A stretch of DNA of 64,000 nt from Rutstroemia sp. NJR-2017a BVV2 (Eukaryota > Ascomycota > Leotiomycetes > Helotiales > Rutstroemiaceae): the NCBI GenBank assembly GCA_002946415.1, contig NJPS01000068.1, forward strand, positions 101,590 through 165,589, given 5' to 3'. Below are positions 34,047-45,397 of the stretch, one piece after another. The translations under genes were made by a program, and so were the position numbers. The notes beneath the pieces were generated by a model that worked only from the letters and a program-made list of their open reading frames with translations, made no database searches and had not been told where the DNA came from. Position 1 is the stretch's first letter. Every line of letters begins with the position of its first letter.

Positions 34047-35518
34047 CTAGGTATTGTGCAAAGTAAAGCACCAGTTTCCTTATTATGATGTACAACAGGA
34101 CGGCCACTCATTCACCTCATACATTTTCACGATTCAGACGCATTCGTATTGACTACGACAGTTTTGGTTTCAATCTCATGTTCACGATGTTATTCAGTTA
34201 TGCTTCATGTGGCGTTCATCTACTTTGGGTCGGCTGTCTCTCTTCACACTTAGCTGTGATGGAAAGGGGGATCAGGTCGGGGTATTCTACATGTACATTT
34301 AGTAAAACGGTAGGGAAAGGTTCATGGTCGGATTACATGGGTTCGGGAAATTTTTTTTTTTTTTTGGCATTGGGATGGGATGGGATAGGATGGGATGGAT
34401 TAGGGACAGACCCACGATACTGGGATGATGGGAGCGGCCGCTCAGTGACGATCGTCGGTGACCATTTGTTTTATGTTGCAAATGTTCGCGTTGGTGCATG
34501 CATGCATTATGTTAGGTTAGAGTTATACGACTGCTGTATGCATACGTGCATGAGAGTTTGGTGGGTATCTGACCGTATTTCTGGACTGAATTGAGTAACT
34601 TGAAGCTCCTGAACGGGTTATTTTGTGGATATGAGTGAAGAGTGGCTCTTATGGCTAGCACCTTGGTCCTCGACAAATTACTCCATGTCCGTTTGCAAGC
34701 TGGTTGGGAGATTTCTCATCTCGTGCACATATATACAGACAGACGGACGCATAGAAGATCTACCTACCTAATTACCTGCGTGCCTGCCTGCCTGCCTGTC
34801 TGCACATTTTCTAGCAGATTGGTGGAGATTCTTCCATATAGCAGGTCAACGGCGGTTCAAGATCATATCATGCAACATAATATCACACCTTCCGAAGGTC
34901 TAACAGACTAAATGTCGTAAATTTAAGAAAGCGACTCACATCACCTTGGCTCTAGAGTCCGACCTGACTGGTATCTTTTCACTTTTCATGACTAACTGAC
35001 AGACAGGCCTGTCGACCGTGTTGAGGTAGATACTGATTACATCTCGTCTAGCTCAACCAGCGAGAGAGAGAGAGAGAGAGACATAATGATGCATTGTATT
35101 GCCATACTCTATGTCTCCAGGTACACAACGCAAACCATAGAACGTGGATGAGAAAAGGTGGAAAAAACACCGCCAACCTTTTTACAGTAATTTCTCTATT
35201 CCCGTCAGCTAGCCAGTCAGCCAGCCGGCTAGAGGGATGGATGGATGAATAGATGGATAGATAGATAAAAGGTCAAGCATTCAAAAGTAACAAAACTTGA
35301 TAATGAAAGACTAGATAGAAAGCCATCCGTCCATCCATCCATATAAAAACAATAGAAAAATCCTTATAAAAACGCCTTTCCTTTCCAGACAGATCCTCAT
35401 CTTTGTCTCGCCCATCCTGGGAAATCTCAATCAATCAATCCGCCTCCCTCCCTTCCCAGAAGTTTCTTTCCCACCTTTTCTTTCTATATCTTTCCCCACA
35501 CTCATCCATCGAATGCAA
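34047..35518. other. convergent intergenic with microsatellites, no gene seen
   Basis: 1.47 kb between the forkhead gene (+) and ATG27 (minus). Contains a 15-bp T run at 34351-34365, a GGGAT-rich stretch after it, TGCC repeats near 34781-34802, a GA repeat at 35062-35081 and GGAT/AGAT repeats near 35235-35267. No coding support. Confidence 0.45.
35062..35081. repeat. GA dinucleotide microsatellite
   Basis: Ten GA units in non-coding DNA. Related simple repeats (T run, TGCC, GGAT) are scattered through the same convergent region. Confidence 0.85.
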
Positions 35519-37254
35519 TCAATCATCCCACTCCTCGTCCAATTGATCAATCAACCTATTTTCATCATCCGAGCCTCTCCTCCCATTCCCCAGGCCCCCT
35601 CCCGAGCGCGAATTTCCATTCCTTCCCGTGCCGCCGTTTCCGTTCGCCGAGATCGATAATGCGTTGTAGCCCCTATGGCTCGGGAGACAGCGAGCGCATG
35701 ACGAGGTGGCGATGATGAAGATGTCCTGTTCGGTTTTGATTGATTAGCGATCTCTGTCTTGGACGATGATAGGAAGTGAGACAATTGTGCAAGCGGAGAC
35801 AGAGAGAGACATGTGAGAGAAGAGGAGGTATGAAAGACATGCGTTATTATAGATGTGATATCACGCTTGTGAAAAAGATAGTAAACAAAATCGACAGGGG
35901 AAGGAGAAGGAGAAGGAATTGGAATAGTAAAGGGACGGGTTCTTTTTGAAAAACATATATATTCAGAAAACAAACGCCGGGTATAGTTTCTGCGCGCTTG
36001 CTTGCTTGCTATTGCTGTTGTGCTACCCTAATGCTTCACTTTTCGCTCCAACCATGCATGGAATGATGCTACCAAAATGAAGAAAGAAAGAAAAGATGCT
36101 GTTATGTCGAGAGAAATTATGTCGTTTGTATATAATGAGGCTTCTTATCCCATTCTCATATATGTTTGTATATATCATCAAGAACCACATTTTGAGTGCA
36201 AGCCAACTGAGTGACTACTCCGACCGAAAAAACGCCTTATTATTCGATCGTCGACTCGTGCTCGTCCTCCTCACCTCCATGGTAGGGAGGAGCGCATCTC
36301 CATCCCCCCTCACCGACGCCACACGGGGAAAAACCTGATACTTGGAGCGCAAAAAGCAAGTCTGCAGGCTCACCTTTATGAAATTTCCTATGCCGGACCA
36401 GAAACTATAGTTGGGGAGTTGGCGCCATCCGCGGGCGTGCGCCACGTTGCGTTGGTAGAAGACACCACCGAGGAAGTAGACGAGGATGGCGATAACGCCA
36501 ATGATGGCGAACACAGCCCCAGGGCCTACCGTCTGTTTCGCGGGTTCGGAGCCACCGCAGGCGGCTTGCGAGCGCACTTCGAAGAAGTAGGCGCATTCTT
36601 CGGGGTCGGTGCCCACGTAGGAGGCGGAGGCGGTTGCGAGGGGGTCTTTTTCGCAGTGGAAGGATATGATACTAGATTTACGGCGGATGGATTTGTCGTC
36701 ATCGTCATCGTCGTCTTCGTCCCATTTGGGTTCTCGCTTCTTGTTCTTGCCGCCGCATGGTGAGCCGTTGGTATATTCGAGGACGAGCTTTCTTCCACGC
36801 AGGGTTAGGTTGCCGGATTGTTGTCTGATTTTGATGATTAGTATGATCCCTTGCCACCAGGATCTTCACCAAAGTAAAGGCAAGCTTACCCCACAGAATA
36901 CTTCTTCCCATCGAACTCATAGAATGCGCTGACGTTCTTCCATAGTCCCTTATCTACACCAACCACATCTTGCACACCCTCAACTACCGGCGCACATACG
37001 TTCAATGTAAAATTGCCCTTGTAGTCATAGCCTCTCGCATGCCAACTATCCACCTTCACATTCTTCGGTGGCTTCTTCCCTTCCTCCGGCGGCTTGATCG
37101 ACAAAGGTCTAAGGTCAAAGAAAGATCCTGTCGTCGACGATATTGTGCATGGGTCTATTGGCTTCGGTTTCTTATCTTCCAATCCTGCTCCGTCTACTCC
37201 AATGTGTAAGGCGAGTCCGAGTAAGACCGCTGTTGGTAATGATGCGAATCGCAT
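35519..37254 (-). CDS. ATG27: autophagy-related protein 27
   Basis: Atg27 is a type I membrane protein that cycles between vacuole, Golgi and Atg9 vesicles and is needed for efficient autophagy and Atg9 transport. Three exons (37254-36890, 36824-36374, 35725-35519) join in phase to 340 residues. A signal peptide (MRFASLPTAVLLGLALHIGV) leads into a luminal Cys-containing domain related to mannose-6-phosphate receptors (DPCTIS, FTLNVCAPVVEG, SFHCEKDP, ECAYFFEVRSQAAC). One membrane segment follows (AVFAIIGVIAILVYFLGGVF), then the cytosolic tail YQRNVAHARGWRQLPNY...FW. The final exon ends ENRLIDQLDEEWDD, the usual fungal Atg27 terminus. An acidic/basic insert (EDDDDDDDKSIRRKS) sits in the luminal part. 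Intron 2 is 648 nt, unusually long here. Confidence 0.93.
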
Positions 37255-38865
37255 TATGTTGGTTTTGCTGATGCCTGAGCTGTGGGGAAGACGCAGCGCC
37301 TATTGGGCGCCGTTGAGAATCTGCGGAAAGAACAATATGTGATAAGTGCAATTATCGTGGGTAAGTGAATTGAAACTGTTGGTGGTGGGTTACTCAATTG
37401 ATAGCTCATCCGAGGTTTGTGGTTAGGTGAAACTTGAAGCTTCGCAACATTCTAGGTAGCTTCGTACCCGAAATTGGACACATAACGCCAAGGCACAAAT
37501 TAAGCGTTGGACTGTACCGATCACGTGCAATGCTGAACGGAAGAAATTTCAACCTCAAGGGGACAACAAACACTTCGAGGTTGCTATCAAAAGCTCTCGA
37601 TGTTGAAAATTGGTAGCAGTAAGGTAGAAGAGAAAACAGATTGGAGAGCTCCGTTATCTTTGGTATCTCCCATCCAAAGTTGAGACAGAAAACGGTGGTC
37701 AACTGCTGCTACTTGTAAAACAATATTCACAATAATTTATGTGGAATAGCATACAAAACAGCATAATCCTCTAGACGTTTCAGTGAAATGTACTTCGTAG
37801 GGTATAATAACTTCGCGTGTTCCGTCCGCTGAGGGCCTTTAATGGGAAATCCGCCGAGTGCTATACCGCCGCATGGCCACACTCGGCATCGTATATGATG
37901 ATTCTCGTGAGATGGACGCTTTGGGATGGTTGGGAGCTCAGAACAGAAATTGGCGGTCGAGGGCAATGATCAATCTCGCAAATGGGGAAAGTGAGCGTGC
38001 GACCATTTGGATCCTCCTCGGCGGTATGATAGAAGCAGTAAGTGGAGCCTCGGACATGCCAGAGGAATCGAGGATAGAGGATAGGAATGAGGACACAGTG
38101 CGGACAAGAGCTCTACTTAGTCCTCATCATCTCCGAGAGATCATCTCCATAAACCACGTCACGGACAGAGGTAATTTCAAGAACGGGCAAATCCCACTCG
38201 GCATTGGAGGATACCATATTCTTATCGACTTCTTGCCGCGAACTTGAGCCAGCCGGCCGGTGAAAACCCAGAAGTTGTGCTGAGCGAAAGGGGTATTCTC
38301 GGGGGCCATCGTATCAGCTCCAGTTCTTTTTTACCTGCCCCTTAAAAAGCACAGGCGACAATGCAGTTGTCACAACTTTTCTCCAGAAAAACTTCAGCTC
38401 ATCACGCGGCCAAAGGAGCCAGCTCGTACCTGCGCATAATGGGCTGAGAAAAGGTACCGAATGCAAGATCCGTTCTTGACCGTAAGTTCAAATGGATCCA
38501 TGCTGTCGTTGTTACAAGTGGAGGAAGGGGACCAGGAGCCTGAGCGATTCGAAACGTCAGTCGGGAGTTGGATCGCCTCAGACGGTCTTGATTGGATTGA
38601 TGAAGCCGTTGGCTTGGGTTCATGGATTAAGGGTTTTAATGGGGGGTCTGTTAAACCCGTAGAGGATACAAAGACCGAGCTGTAGATTCGCTTGGTGAGT
38701 AGATCCGCTTCGTGAGTCTACGAGCTCTTGGCGTCGAGCACATCTCACTCGATGACAGAAATTCATATTCCAGAAAGTCTAGTTGTCAGAGGGGGGAGGT
38801 TGCTGATTGTATCTACAGAACTGGGAAAAGAAAGAGAAAGATAAGACGTATAGTTAGGGGTCCCT
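37255..38865. other. intergenic, no supported gene
   Basis: 1.6 kb upstream of ATG27. A 129-codon frame (37858-38247, +) has no recognisable product and I do not call it. The rest is short frames. Confidence 0.35.
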
Positions 38866-39379
38866 TCAATATGTGTACCGGTGATAGGAAGTCCCAAGGT
38901 GGTGTTTGATGTGATACCTTTTCACAGCCTTATGGAAGAAGAAATTATGATTGGTTTGTGGCTTTAGCTCAGCGCGGGTTTTCCAAACCTTGTCTGGGGT
39001 GGACTTGCTAAAAACGATCAAGGCTCCGAGGAGATACGTTGACGGATCCGCAGTAAGAAAAAGGCTCACATTGATCTCGGGCAAAGCTTGGACCAAGAAC
39101 TGCAGGTATTCTTTCATTGAGCCATCCATCCACCACCGTCCCTTGGAGTATGCGACGCACGCCGGCCGGTTGACTGTGAGCGAGCAGGGTTCGTCAAAGC
39201 GGATGTTTGGTCGGCTCCACGGAATGCACCTGCCTTGCTGCAACCGTAGGATTCGGAACAATTCTACAAGTATACAGACGTAGGATTGAGCCTTGGGGGT
39301 GAGAATACTATGGGGAAATACGAGATATACACGCCAGTACGCCGTACGGCAATTCTGTGGATATTGCGTTGGAGCTCAT
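38866..39379 (-). CDS. doubtful small gene, unrecognised product
   Basis: A two-exon model (39379-39322, 39263-38866; donor GTATTT, acceptor TGTAG) gives 151 residues in phase. The second exon, which contains RWWMDGSMKEYLQFLVQALP, has protein-like composition, but I recognise no family. It may be a real lineage-specific gene or a decayed one. Confidence 0.25.
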
Positions 39380-41434
39380 GAAAGTCTAGCCCGGATAATC
39401 TGCGATGGATCATGGATCGCATGTCACCCGCATAGTAAACCAATCAGCGTATCCAATTGAGGTCGTGAGTTAGATCATCAAGATGCGGAGTTGCCCGCCA
39501 TCTTGAAAAGTTTTTCCCTTCCTTTCCTCCTTCGCCCTTGGGTATCCGTCACACTGCGGTGACTGCGCAGCAACTGCAGCCGACTCAAAAGCCACGATCG
39601 GTAAGACTCCAATTGAAACACAAGCAATGAGTTACCAGTCTGGCAGGTGACCATATCATCCATGTTCAGAGAATGTGATATGAGGCAGTTATTTGACGGA
39701 CAATCCCGAGTGACGATGCTTTGCTTTTTTCCAAAGGAATTTCCATTTTGTGCAATGTGATGACCTCGTTGGAGATTTGAGTGGTGACCGGGGCCCTGGA
39801 TGATGACAGGACGGCAAAGATCCTTTGGGAGCTTTATACTGTATGGGAGCATTGGGAGGGGTTGCCGGTAATGGATGTGGATGAAGGTCAAATTTGGTGA
39901 CGAAGGGCATGATGCAAGCATTTACCATGGTTTTGGGAATAGACTACTTTCGTACTAAAGTACCAGGAGTCCAGAGACCTAGAAGGTGGCATCCGAAGAT
40001 TTCGCTTCAAGCCAATCCACAGCCAATGCAACGTGAAGTCTTTTCCTGTGTTAGGTTGGAAGCAGATCATGCAAGCGGAAAAAAAGATCGATCATGGCGA
40101 ATTGGCCAACAGGGCCCTGGACGTGTTTATATACATATACATACATACTGAGCAGAAAGCTCTTCATGGGACGGTCGAGCGTCGAAGCCTTTGCAGCCAG
40201 CCGGCCAATTCGGCCGTGTCCTTTATGCAGCAGCTTGTATGTAGTTGTGCCTTTTATGGAACCTTCCCTTCCCTTAAGTAGAAAGCCATGGAGAAGCCAG
40301 AAGGAAATAATTGAGAGGGCGGGTCTACCGTAGCACCGTCATACTTGGTATGCTTTGGGGTGTTGCTAGTTCTCAGGTTGCCAGGACCAGGTCTGCACTG
40401 CGCTGCAATGTGCGTGCCGAGAAAGTGCCACCATTCGATGTCTGCATGTGGGGAAATTCTTGAGCTGTGCCTTTGGGAGGCATGAATCGTGCATTGTTCC
40501 CGAACTTCCTTCTTCTTAGGCCTGGCCCATTGCGGTATATTGCTCCGGTCCATTTGATGGACGCGTCGGAAGGAGGCTTTCTCTCTTGTCTCGGCGTTGT
40601 CTTGGCTCCTGGCTGGATTTGCCTTGCCCTGCCTTGTCTGCCACCAGGAGTTAGAACACATGAACCTCGCGAACATGAACATGCAAAAAGATGTCCCTCC
40701 TTCTTACTTTAAAGTAAGAACGACCTGATCCCCATCCCTGCCCTGCCTTGCCTCGCCTTAGTAAGTACAAGTAGCAACCGACGACCGGGGTGCGGAGTCC
40801 CTGTCTAATTCAATCATATTGCATGTCTGAATGCAAAGCCCGAGCCGCACCAACGCCAACACGCCAAACACTTAGGCCCGTAGAACGGCCATCGTGTGGA
40901 TCGAAACGCTAGAACGACTAGAAACACAATCCCTTCCGTCTTCGGATCTAGGACCCCCTCAGTAAAAGAACGTGGGAGACTTTTCTTCCTTCTAAAAGAG
41001 GTGCATCTCCTCAGCTGAGTTTTCATTACCCAACTCTTTGACCATCATCTTACATTCTCATTACTACATCTTTACTCTATCAAACACTTCCAACCACGTT
41101 GTAGCTGTATCACTTCTGTATCGCTCAGTGGCCGGTTTCTCTCAGCCTCCTACGCCATCCCTACCTTACTTTCCATCTATCAAAGCATTGGAAAGGTTGT
41201 CGTGACACACAGAAACAGCGCTTCCATACTGCATCAGATAACGAATGGTCTGCTAATCGCTGTAAACGCGCTGTCGTTGTCAAAGCTCCCGTTTAAGCGT
41301 TCGTGCTATACTGCTGTCTGATAGCTCCGCATCGTTCGTTTCCTAGGTCTGACACTGGAATTGCCGAGGCGATTTCTGGGGTTGACATTTGGTGGGGTTA
41401 AAGTACAATTACTCGACGTTGTTTGATCATTGTA
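39380..41434. other. intergenic: long upstream region of the bZIP gene
   Basis: 2.05 kb without a supported gene. The last 400 bp are probably the bZIP leader; they hold a minimal upstream frame (ATG GTC TGC TAA, 41245-41256). The rest shows no coding support. Confidence 0.4.
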
Positions 41435-42840
41435 ATGGCAGATACCATAAACATGTCTATAGACGCAAAAGAACCAGTCCGAGAGGGCACCGAGGATTCC
41501 ATGGACACATCCACACCCGAGGCCGAGACGGAGATTCCGCAGGAAAATGCTCCGGGCCAACAAAAGAGGAAGGGTGGCCGTAAGCCTGTAGGTTACCGGA
41601 GATACTTTACATTTTACCTGCTGTAACATTTAACTGATGCGTATCCTAGATTTACGCAACTTCAGAAGAACGCAAGCAGCGCAATCGACAAGCACAAGCT
41701 GCTTTTAGAGAGCGTCGGACAGAATATATCAAGCAACTCGAAGAGACAATCCGAGTTCATGAAACCAATCTCCACAATCTTCAAAATGCCCACAGAAGTG
41801 CGGCTGATGAATGTTTGATGCTGCGATATAAGAATTCGCTTTTGGAAAGAATTCTTCTTGAGAAAGGTAGTTGCTTGAATTCACAGATATCTCACCCTCC
41901 CTACTTATTCTGACTCAATTAATAGGCATCGATGTTCAAGCCGAACTGCGGGCAAAGACAGGCAGCCCCCATCTTGGGCCAACTCCCATACAGCAAAACA
42001 TGGCTCAGCCGCCTACAGTTCAGCGTGCTATCATGAACAGACATCACCAAGCAAGACGTTCTAATTCAAGCATTGCACCCAAGCTCGAGCCCGGCGTGGC
42101 ATTTCACAACAATCAATCCCCACAATCGCGGCCTACACCCCCATCACATGTATCGTCACCTACCACAAGTTCTCCAGGATTCAACAATAACCAAGGTGTT
42201 TTGACACCACCTTCTTCCGACTCTCAAATGCAACATCAGCAACAACAACGACTCCAAGCCGCCAAGACACATGCACAACATGCTTTATCGGGAACTACCG
42301 GTTTACTCGTCAACACTGGTATGGGAATGCCAATAGGGCCCAAAGGGCAAGGAAATGCTGGATCGAATAATACGTCGAGCGCTCCGGTAGCTGCCGCGTA
42401 TTATCCGTCCTTCCAGAATCACATTGAGCAACTCGGCAAGCTGTCCCGTCCCCTGTTATCATTTTCTTTTTATAGAGCTATGTTCGTCCTAGATTGATTC
42501 CGTGAGTACAGAACAGGAGTACGATGCGCAAGCCGATATGGTTGACGATCAACCTGAAGCCGCGGGCCCCGGCCCTTATCCCGAACCACTGCCTCAGCAC
42601 GGCCAACACCAGCAACAAGGAATGAACCAGCAGCAACAACAACCGCAGCAGCAGCAGCAGTTAGGTCACGCACAACATCCGCAAAGTATGCAAGTCGGCG
42701 ACGATCATCCCCAAGCCTACAGTTCGATGACACAACTTCTCGATCCGTACGACCCGATGCTCGACATGGATCCATTCGGTCTTTCTGCAAGCATGCAATT
42801 TCCCACGCAATTCTCGTTTGACACAAGCTCAATGCGATAA
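41435..42840 (+). CDS. bZIP transcription factor of the AP-1/Pap1 type
   Basis: A nuclear DNA-binding dimer. Exons 41435-41587, 41650-41866, 41926-42435 and 42512-42840 give 402 residues in phase. The basic region (52-75) carries NRQAQAAFR, the NxxAQxxFR signature of Pap1/Yap-type bZIPs. A leucine zipper follows to about residue 123 (YIKQLEETI...NLHNLQNAH...LLERILLEK). The rest is Gln/Pro/Ser-rich, with poly-Gln runs and an acidic C-terminal patch (LLDPYDPMLDMDPFG) likely to activate transcription. The last intron has no usable GT donor in the right phase; a GC donor (CTCG|GCAAGC) with acceptor at 42510-42511 restores the frame, so that junction is tentative. I see no clear C-terminal Cys-rich redox domain, so this may not be the oxidative-stress Yap1 itself. 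Confidence 0.87.
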
Positions 42841-44033
42841 AACATCATCAATTGATTGATACCCATGGTTAGGCATGCTCTTTCTTTGATATGGGCGTTA
42901 ATGGAGTTATTGTGTTTCGGTTACTTTGATGTCTCGCAGGTTCAGGAACAAAAAATATGGCGGTACAGGTCTGCTTGGTAGTATATGGGGTTTGGAGTTT
43001 AAAAGCTATGGAAAAGCCCAAGAAAGGCCCAGAGAAGCATTTCGAGCAAGTGCCGCCGCGGATTGCCCGCTGGATTTGAGACGCTTGTTTCTTCTACCTT
43101 GTTTTCCCCGGCAACTCGCAACTACATTGCAGGGCGAGATACAAAAAAACATGGAGATCAAATTCATGAGCGCCATTCTGCGCAAGTATTGTAAATAATG
43201 AGCGCATTGAGCGGTTCTCTTGAAGTTGGTAATGGAGTCGGGATACGAAGGTATGGATGAGGATGAAGATGAGAATGCGTATGAAGGCTATGAAGATACA
43301 ATGACGCACCATGTAAGGCGGACCAGATACGTCTGCGTCCTAAATACTATTTAATACGAAATGGATATTCTGCAATGAAATCCAATGTCGCGTATCTAAA
43401 TGATGTTTTGCTGGATTATTGCATTGCTTGACTTGAGTTCATGCTCTTTCGTCATCTACCCGAGGACTCCCCTCTCCACTCAAAAGTGTCAAAAACATCT
43501 GGGTTGTGTGGTCCGTGAGCAAAGAACAAACACTTTCATGAAAGTTGAATGACATAGGTGTAAGACTGCAAAACTAAACGGAGAATCACGGAATTCTTAC
43601 GAACACTATACGTCAATAGCTGCATAGCTTAGATGAAGTCACTCTCATCATTATCGTCCGACTTGTATGTTTCCTCCCACCACGCTCACACCTCTTACCT
43701 CATACCTTTCACCCCACCAAACGAGTAACAACTTTGGGAAAATTAATTCTAGGGTTTGGTAAACCTCCCCTCGCTAAGATTATTTCTTAATCACACTAGG
43801 TTAGATCAGGCTTAGACACCTTATTCTCTGTGTGTGTGCTCTGACTGAAGCGACTTTTCCAGCGTCAACGACTATTTGCAGTCTACACCTTGATTCCCTA
43901 CGCAACACCTGCAATTCTCGAGAGACAGCTTCCCCCTCCAGGAACCTGTCCGTCTCGATTTTCTATCCTCAAAACCCGAATTGTTCTCTCGATAGCAAGG
44001 CCTTCTTCGGAGGCACTTCATAAAGAGGACGAG
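42841..44033. other. intergenic, no gene seen
   Basis: 1.19 kb between the bZIP gene and STM1. CTAGGGTTT at 43749-43757 is the reverse of a telo-box-like AAACCCTAG, a motif often found near translation-machinery genes. No gene visible. Confidence 0.4.
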
Positions 44034-45397
44034 ATGGCGGCCCCAATCGCATCGAAGGTAAATTCTCTATCCACGCAACTCTCATGAATTTTGTTCGAGA
44101 AGAATGCGCCAGTTTGAACTTTCTGCGTCTCAACGTCCATATAAAGCTCAAATGCTAATTTCGATAATTGCAGAATCTGTACGAGCTTCTCGGTATGAAG
44201 AATTCGCTCATTGTTAACCTTGACGTCAATGCTTTGTTTTATGGGCTCTGGAACTGACGGAAATTGAACCTTAGGCAATGATCCTGATCAGGACTCTGAT
44301 AAGGAGCCTGAGCCACCAGTGAAGGTCGTCGACAAGACCCCAGCTCGACACACCAAGCGTAACGCTACAGGTGAAGCTCCGACAGCGTATAATCCAACGG
44401 CCGATGGACGTGGTGCCCGTCGCGGAGGATACGGCGGTAACGACGCAGGTGAGAATGCATTTGATCTGGAATCCGGAAACGTTATTCTTGCTATCGCAAT
44501 TGACGTTCTGGGCCTATGATTTGAATTCTAGCTAATCCATTGTTCTGCAGCTTTCCGTGATCGCACTGCTGGTAGCGCCAACAACCGAGGCAAGCCAACC
44601 GACGATGGTCTCCGACACGATCGTCATTCCAAACATGAGGCTGGTACCACTGGACGCGGCCGAGGTGGAGCTCGTGGAGGTGCCAGACTTGACCGTCACA
44701 GCGGAACAGTTGGACGGTAAGAATCCTTCTAGGACTAGCTCAATAGGGCATACAACTGACACCACTTAGCAACTCCGAGAAGCAAGCTGCTCACGGTTGG
44801 GGTGCAAATGAAGGCCAAGCTGAACTCCGGGATGAGCAAGCCGGTGAGGCTATTGCTGAAACCGAGGTCAAGGAAGCTTTGACCGGCGACGGTGATGCAC
44901 CAGCCGAGACTGCTGCCGAAGATGCTGAGCCAGAGGACAACAGTATCTCTTATGCCGAGTACTTGGCTCAACTTGCAGAGAAGAAGGCCGCTCTTGGTGC
45001 CGGTGTCCCAGAAGCCCGTAAACCAAATGAGGGTAAGGACGACAAGTGGGCAAATGCCAAGGCTGTTACCAAGGAAGAAGAGCAGGACTTCTTCGCCGGA
45101 ACCGGAGGCAAGGCTAAGCGCGAGCGTGAGCGCAAGTCCAAGAACGTTTTGGAAATCGACCAAAGATTCGTTGAGCCAGCCGAACAACGTGGTGGCAGAG
45201 GTGGCTTCCGTGGAGGTCGTGGCCGTGGTGATGGACCTCCCCGTGGTGGACGAGGTGACTTCAGAGGACGTGGCGAGGGTCGTGGACGTGGTCGCGGTGA
45301 CCGAGGTGCACCAAGAGGTGGCCCACGAGGTGGAGGAGCATCTGCCCCTATCAACACCGACGATCAATCTGCCTTCCCAAGTCTTGGAGGCAAATAG
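44034..45397 (+). CDS. STM1: STM1-like ribosome-associated RGG protein (SERBP1/HABP4 family)
   Basis: Stm1/SERBP1 proteins bind 80S ribosomes, clamp inactive ribosomes under stress and bind RNA/G-quadruplex nucleic acid. Five exons (44034-44057, 44174-44192, 44275-44448, 44551-44716, 44770-45397) join in phase to 336 residues. The N-terminus MAAPIASKNLYELLGNDPDQ is the Stm1_N signature and needs all three of the first exons, including one of 24 nt and one of only 19 nt. Then comes KVVDKTPARHTKRNA, an Arg/Gly-rich stretch, GWGANEGQAELRDE, and SYAEYLAQLAEKKA followed by KWANAK in the HABP4-like core. The tail is an RGG domain (GRGGFRGGRGRGDGPPRGG) and ends in the family motif DDQSAFPSLGG. Probably cytoplasmic. 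Confidence 0.92.

Noticed and set aside
34321..35300. Possible transposon or centromere-like repeat in the forkhead-ATG27 gap
   Set aside because: Only short microsatellites are present; no terminal repeats, transposase frame or target-site duplication seen.
37858..38247. 129-codon plus-strand frame upstream of ATG27
   Set aside because: No recognised family and no supporting signals; could be chance in a 1.6 kb gap.
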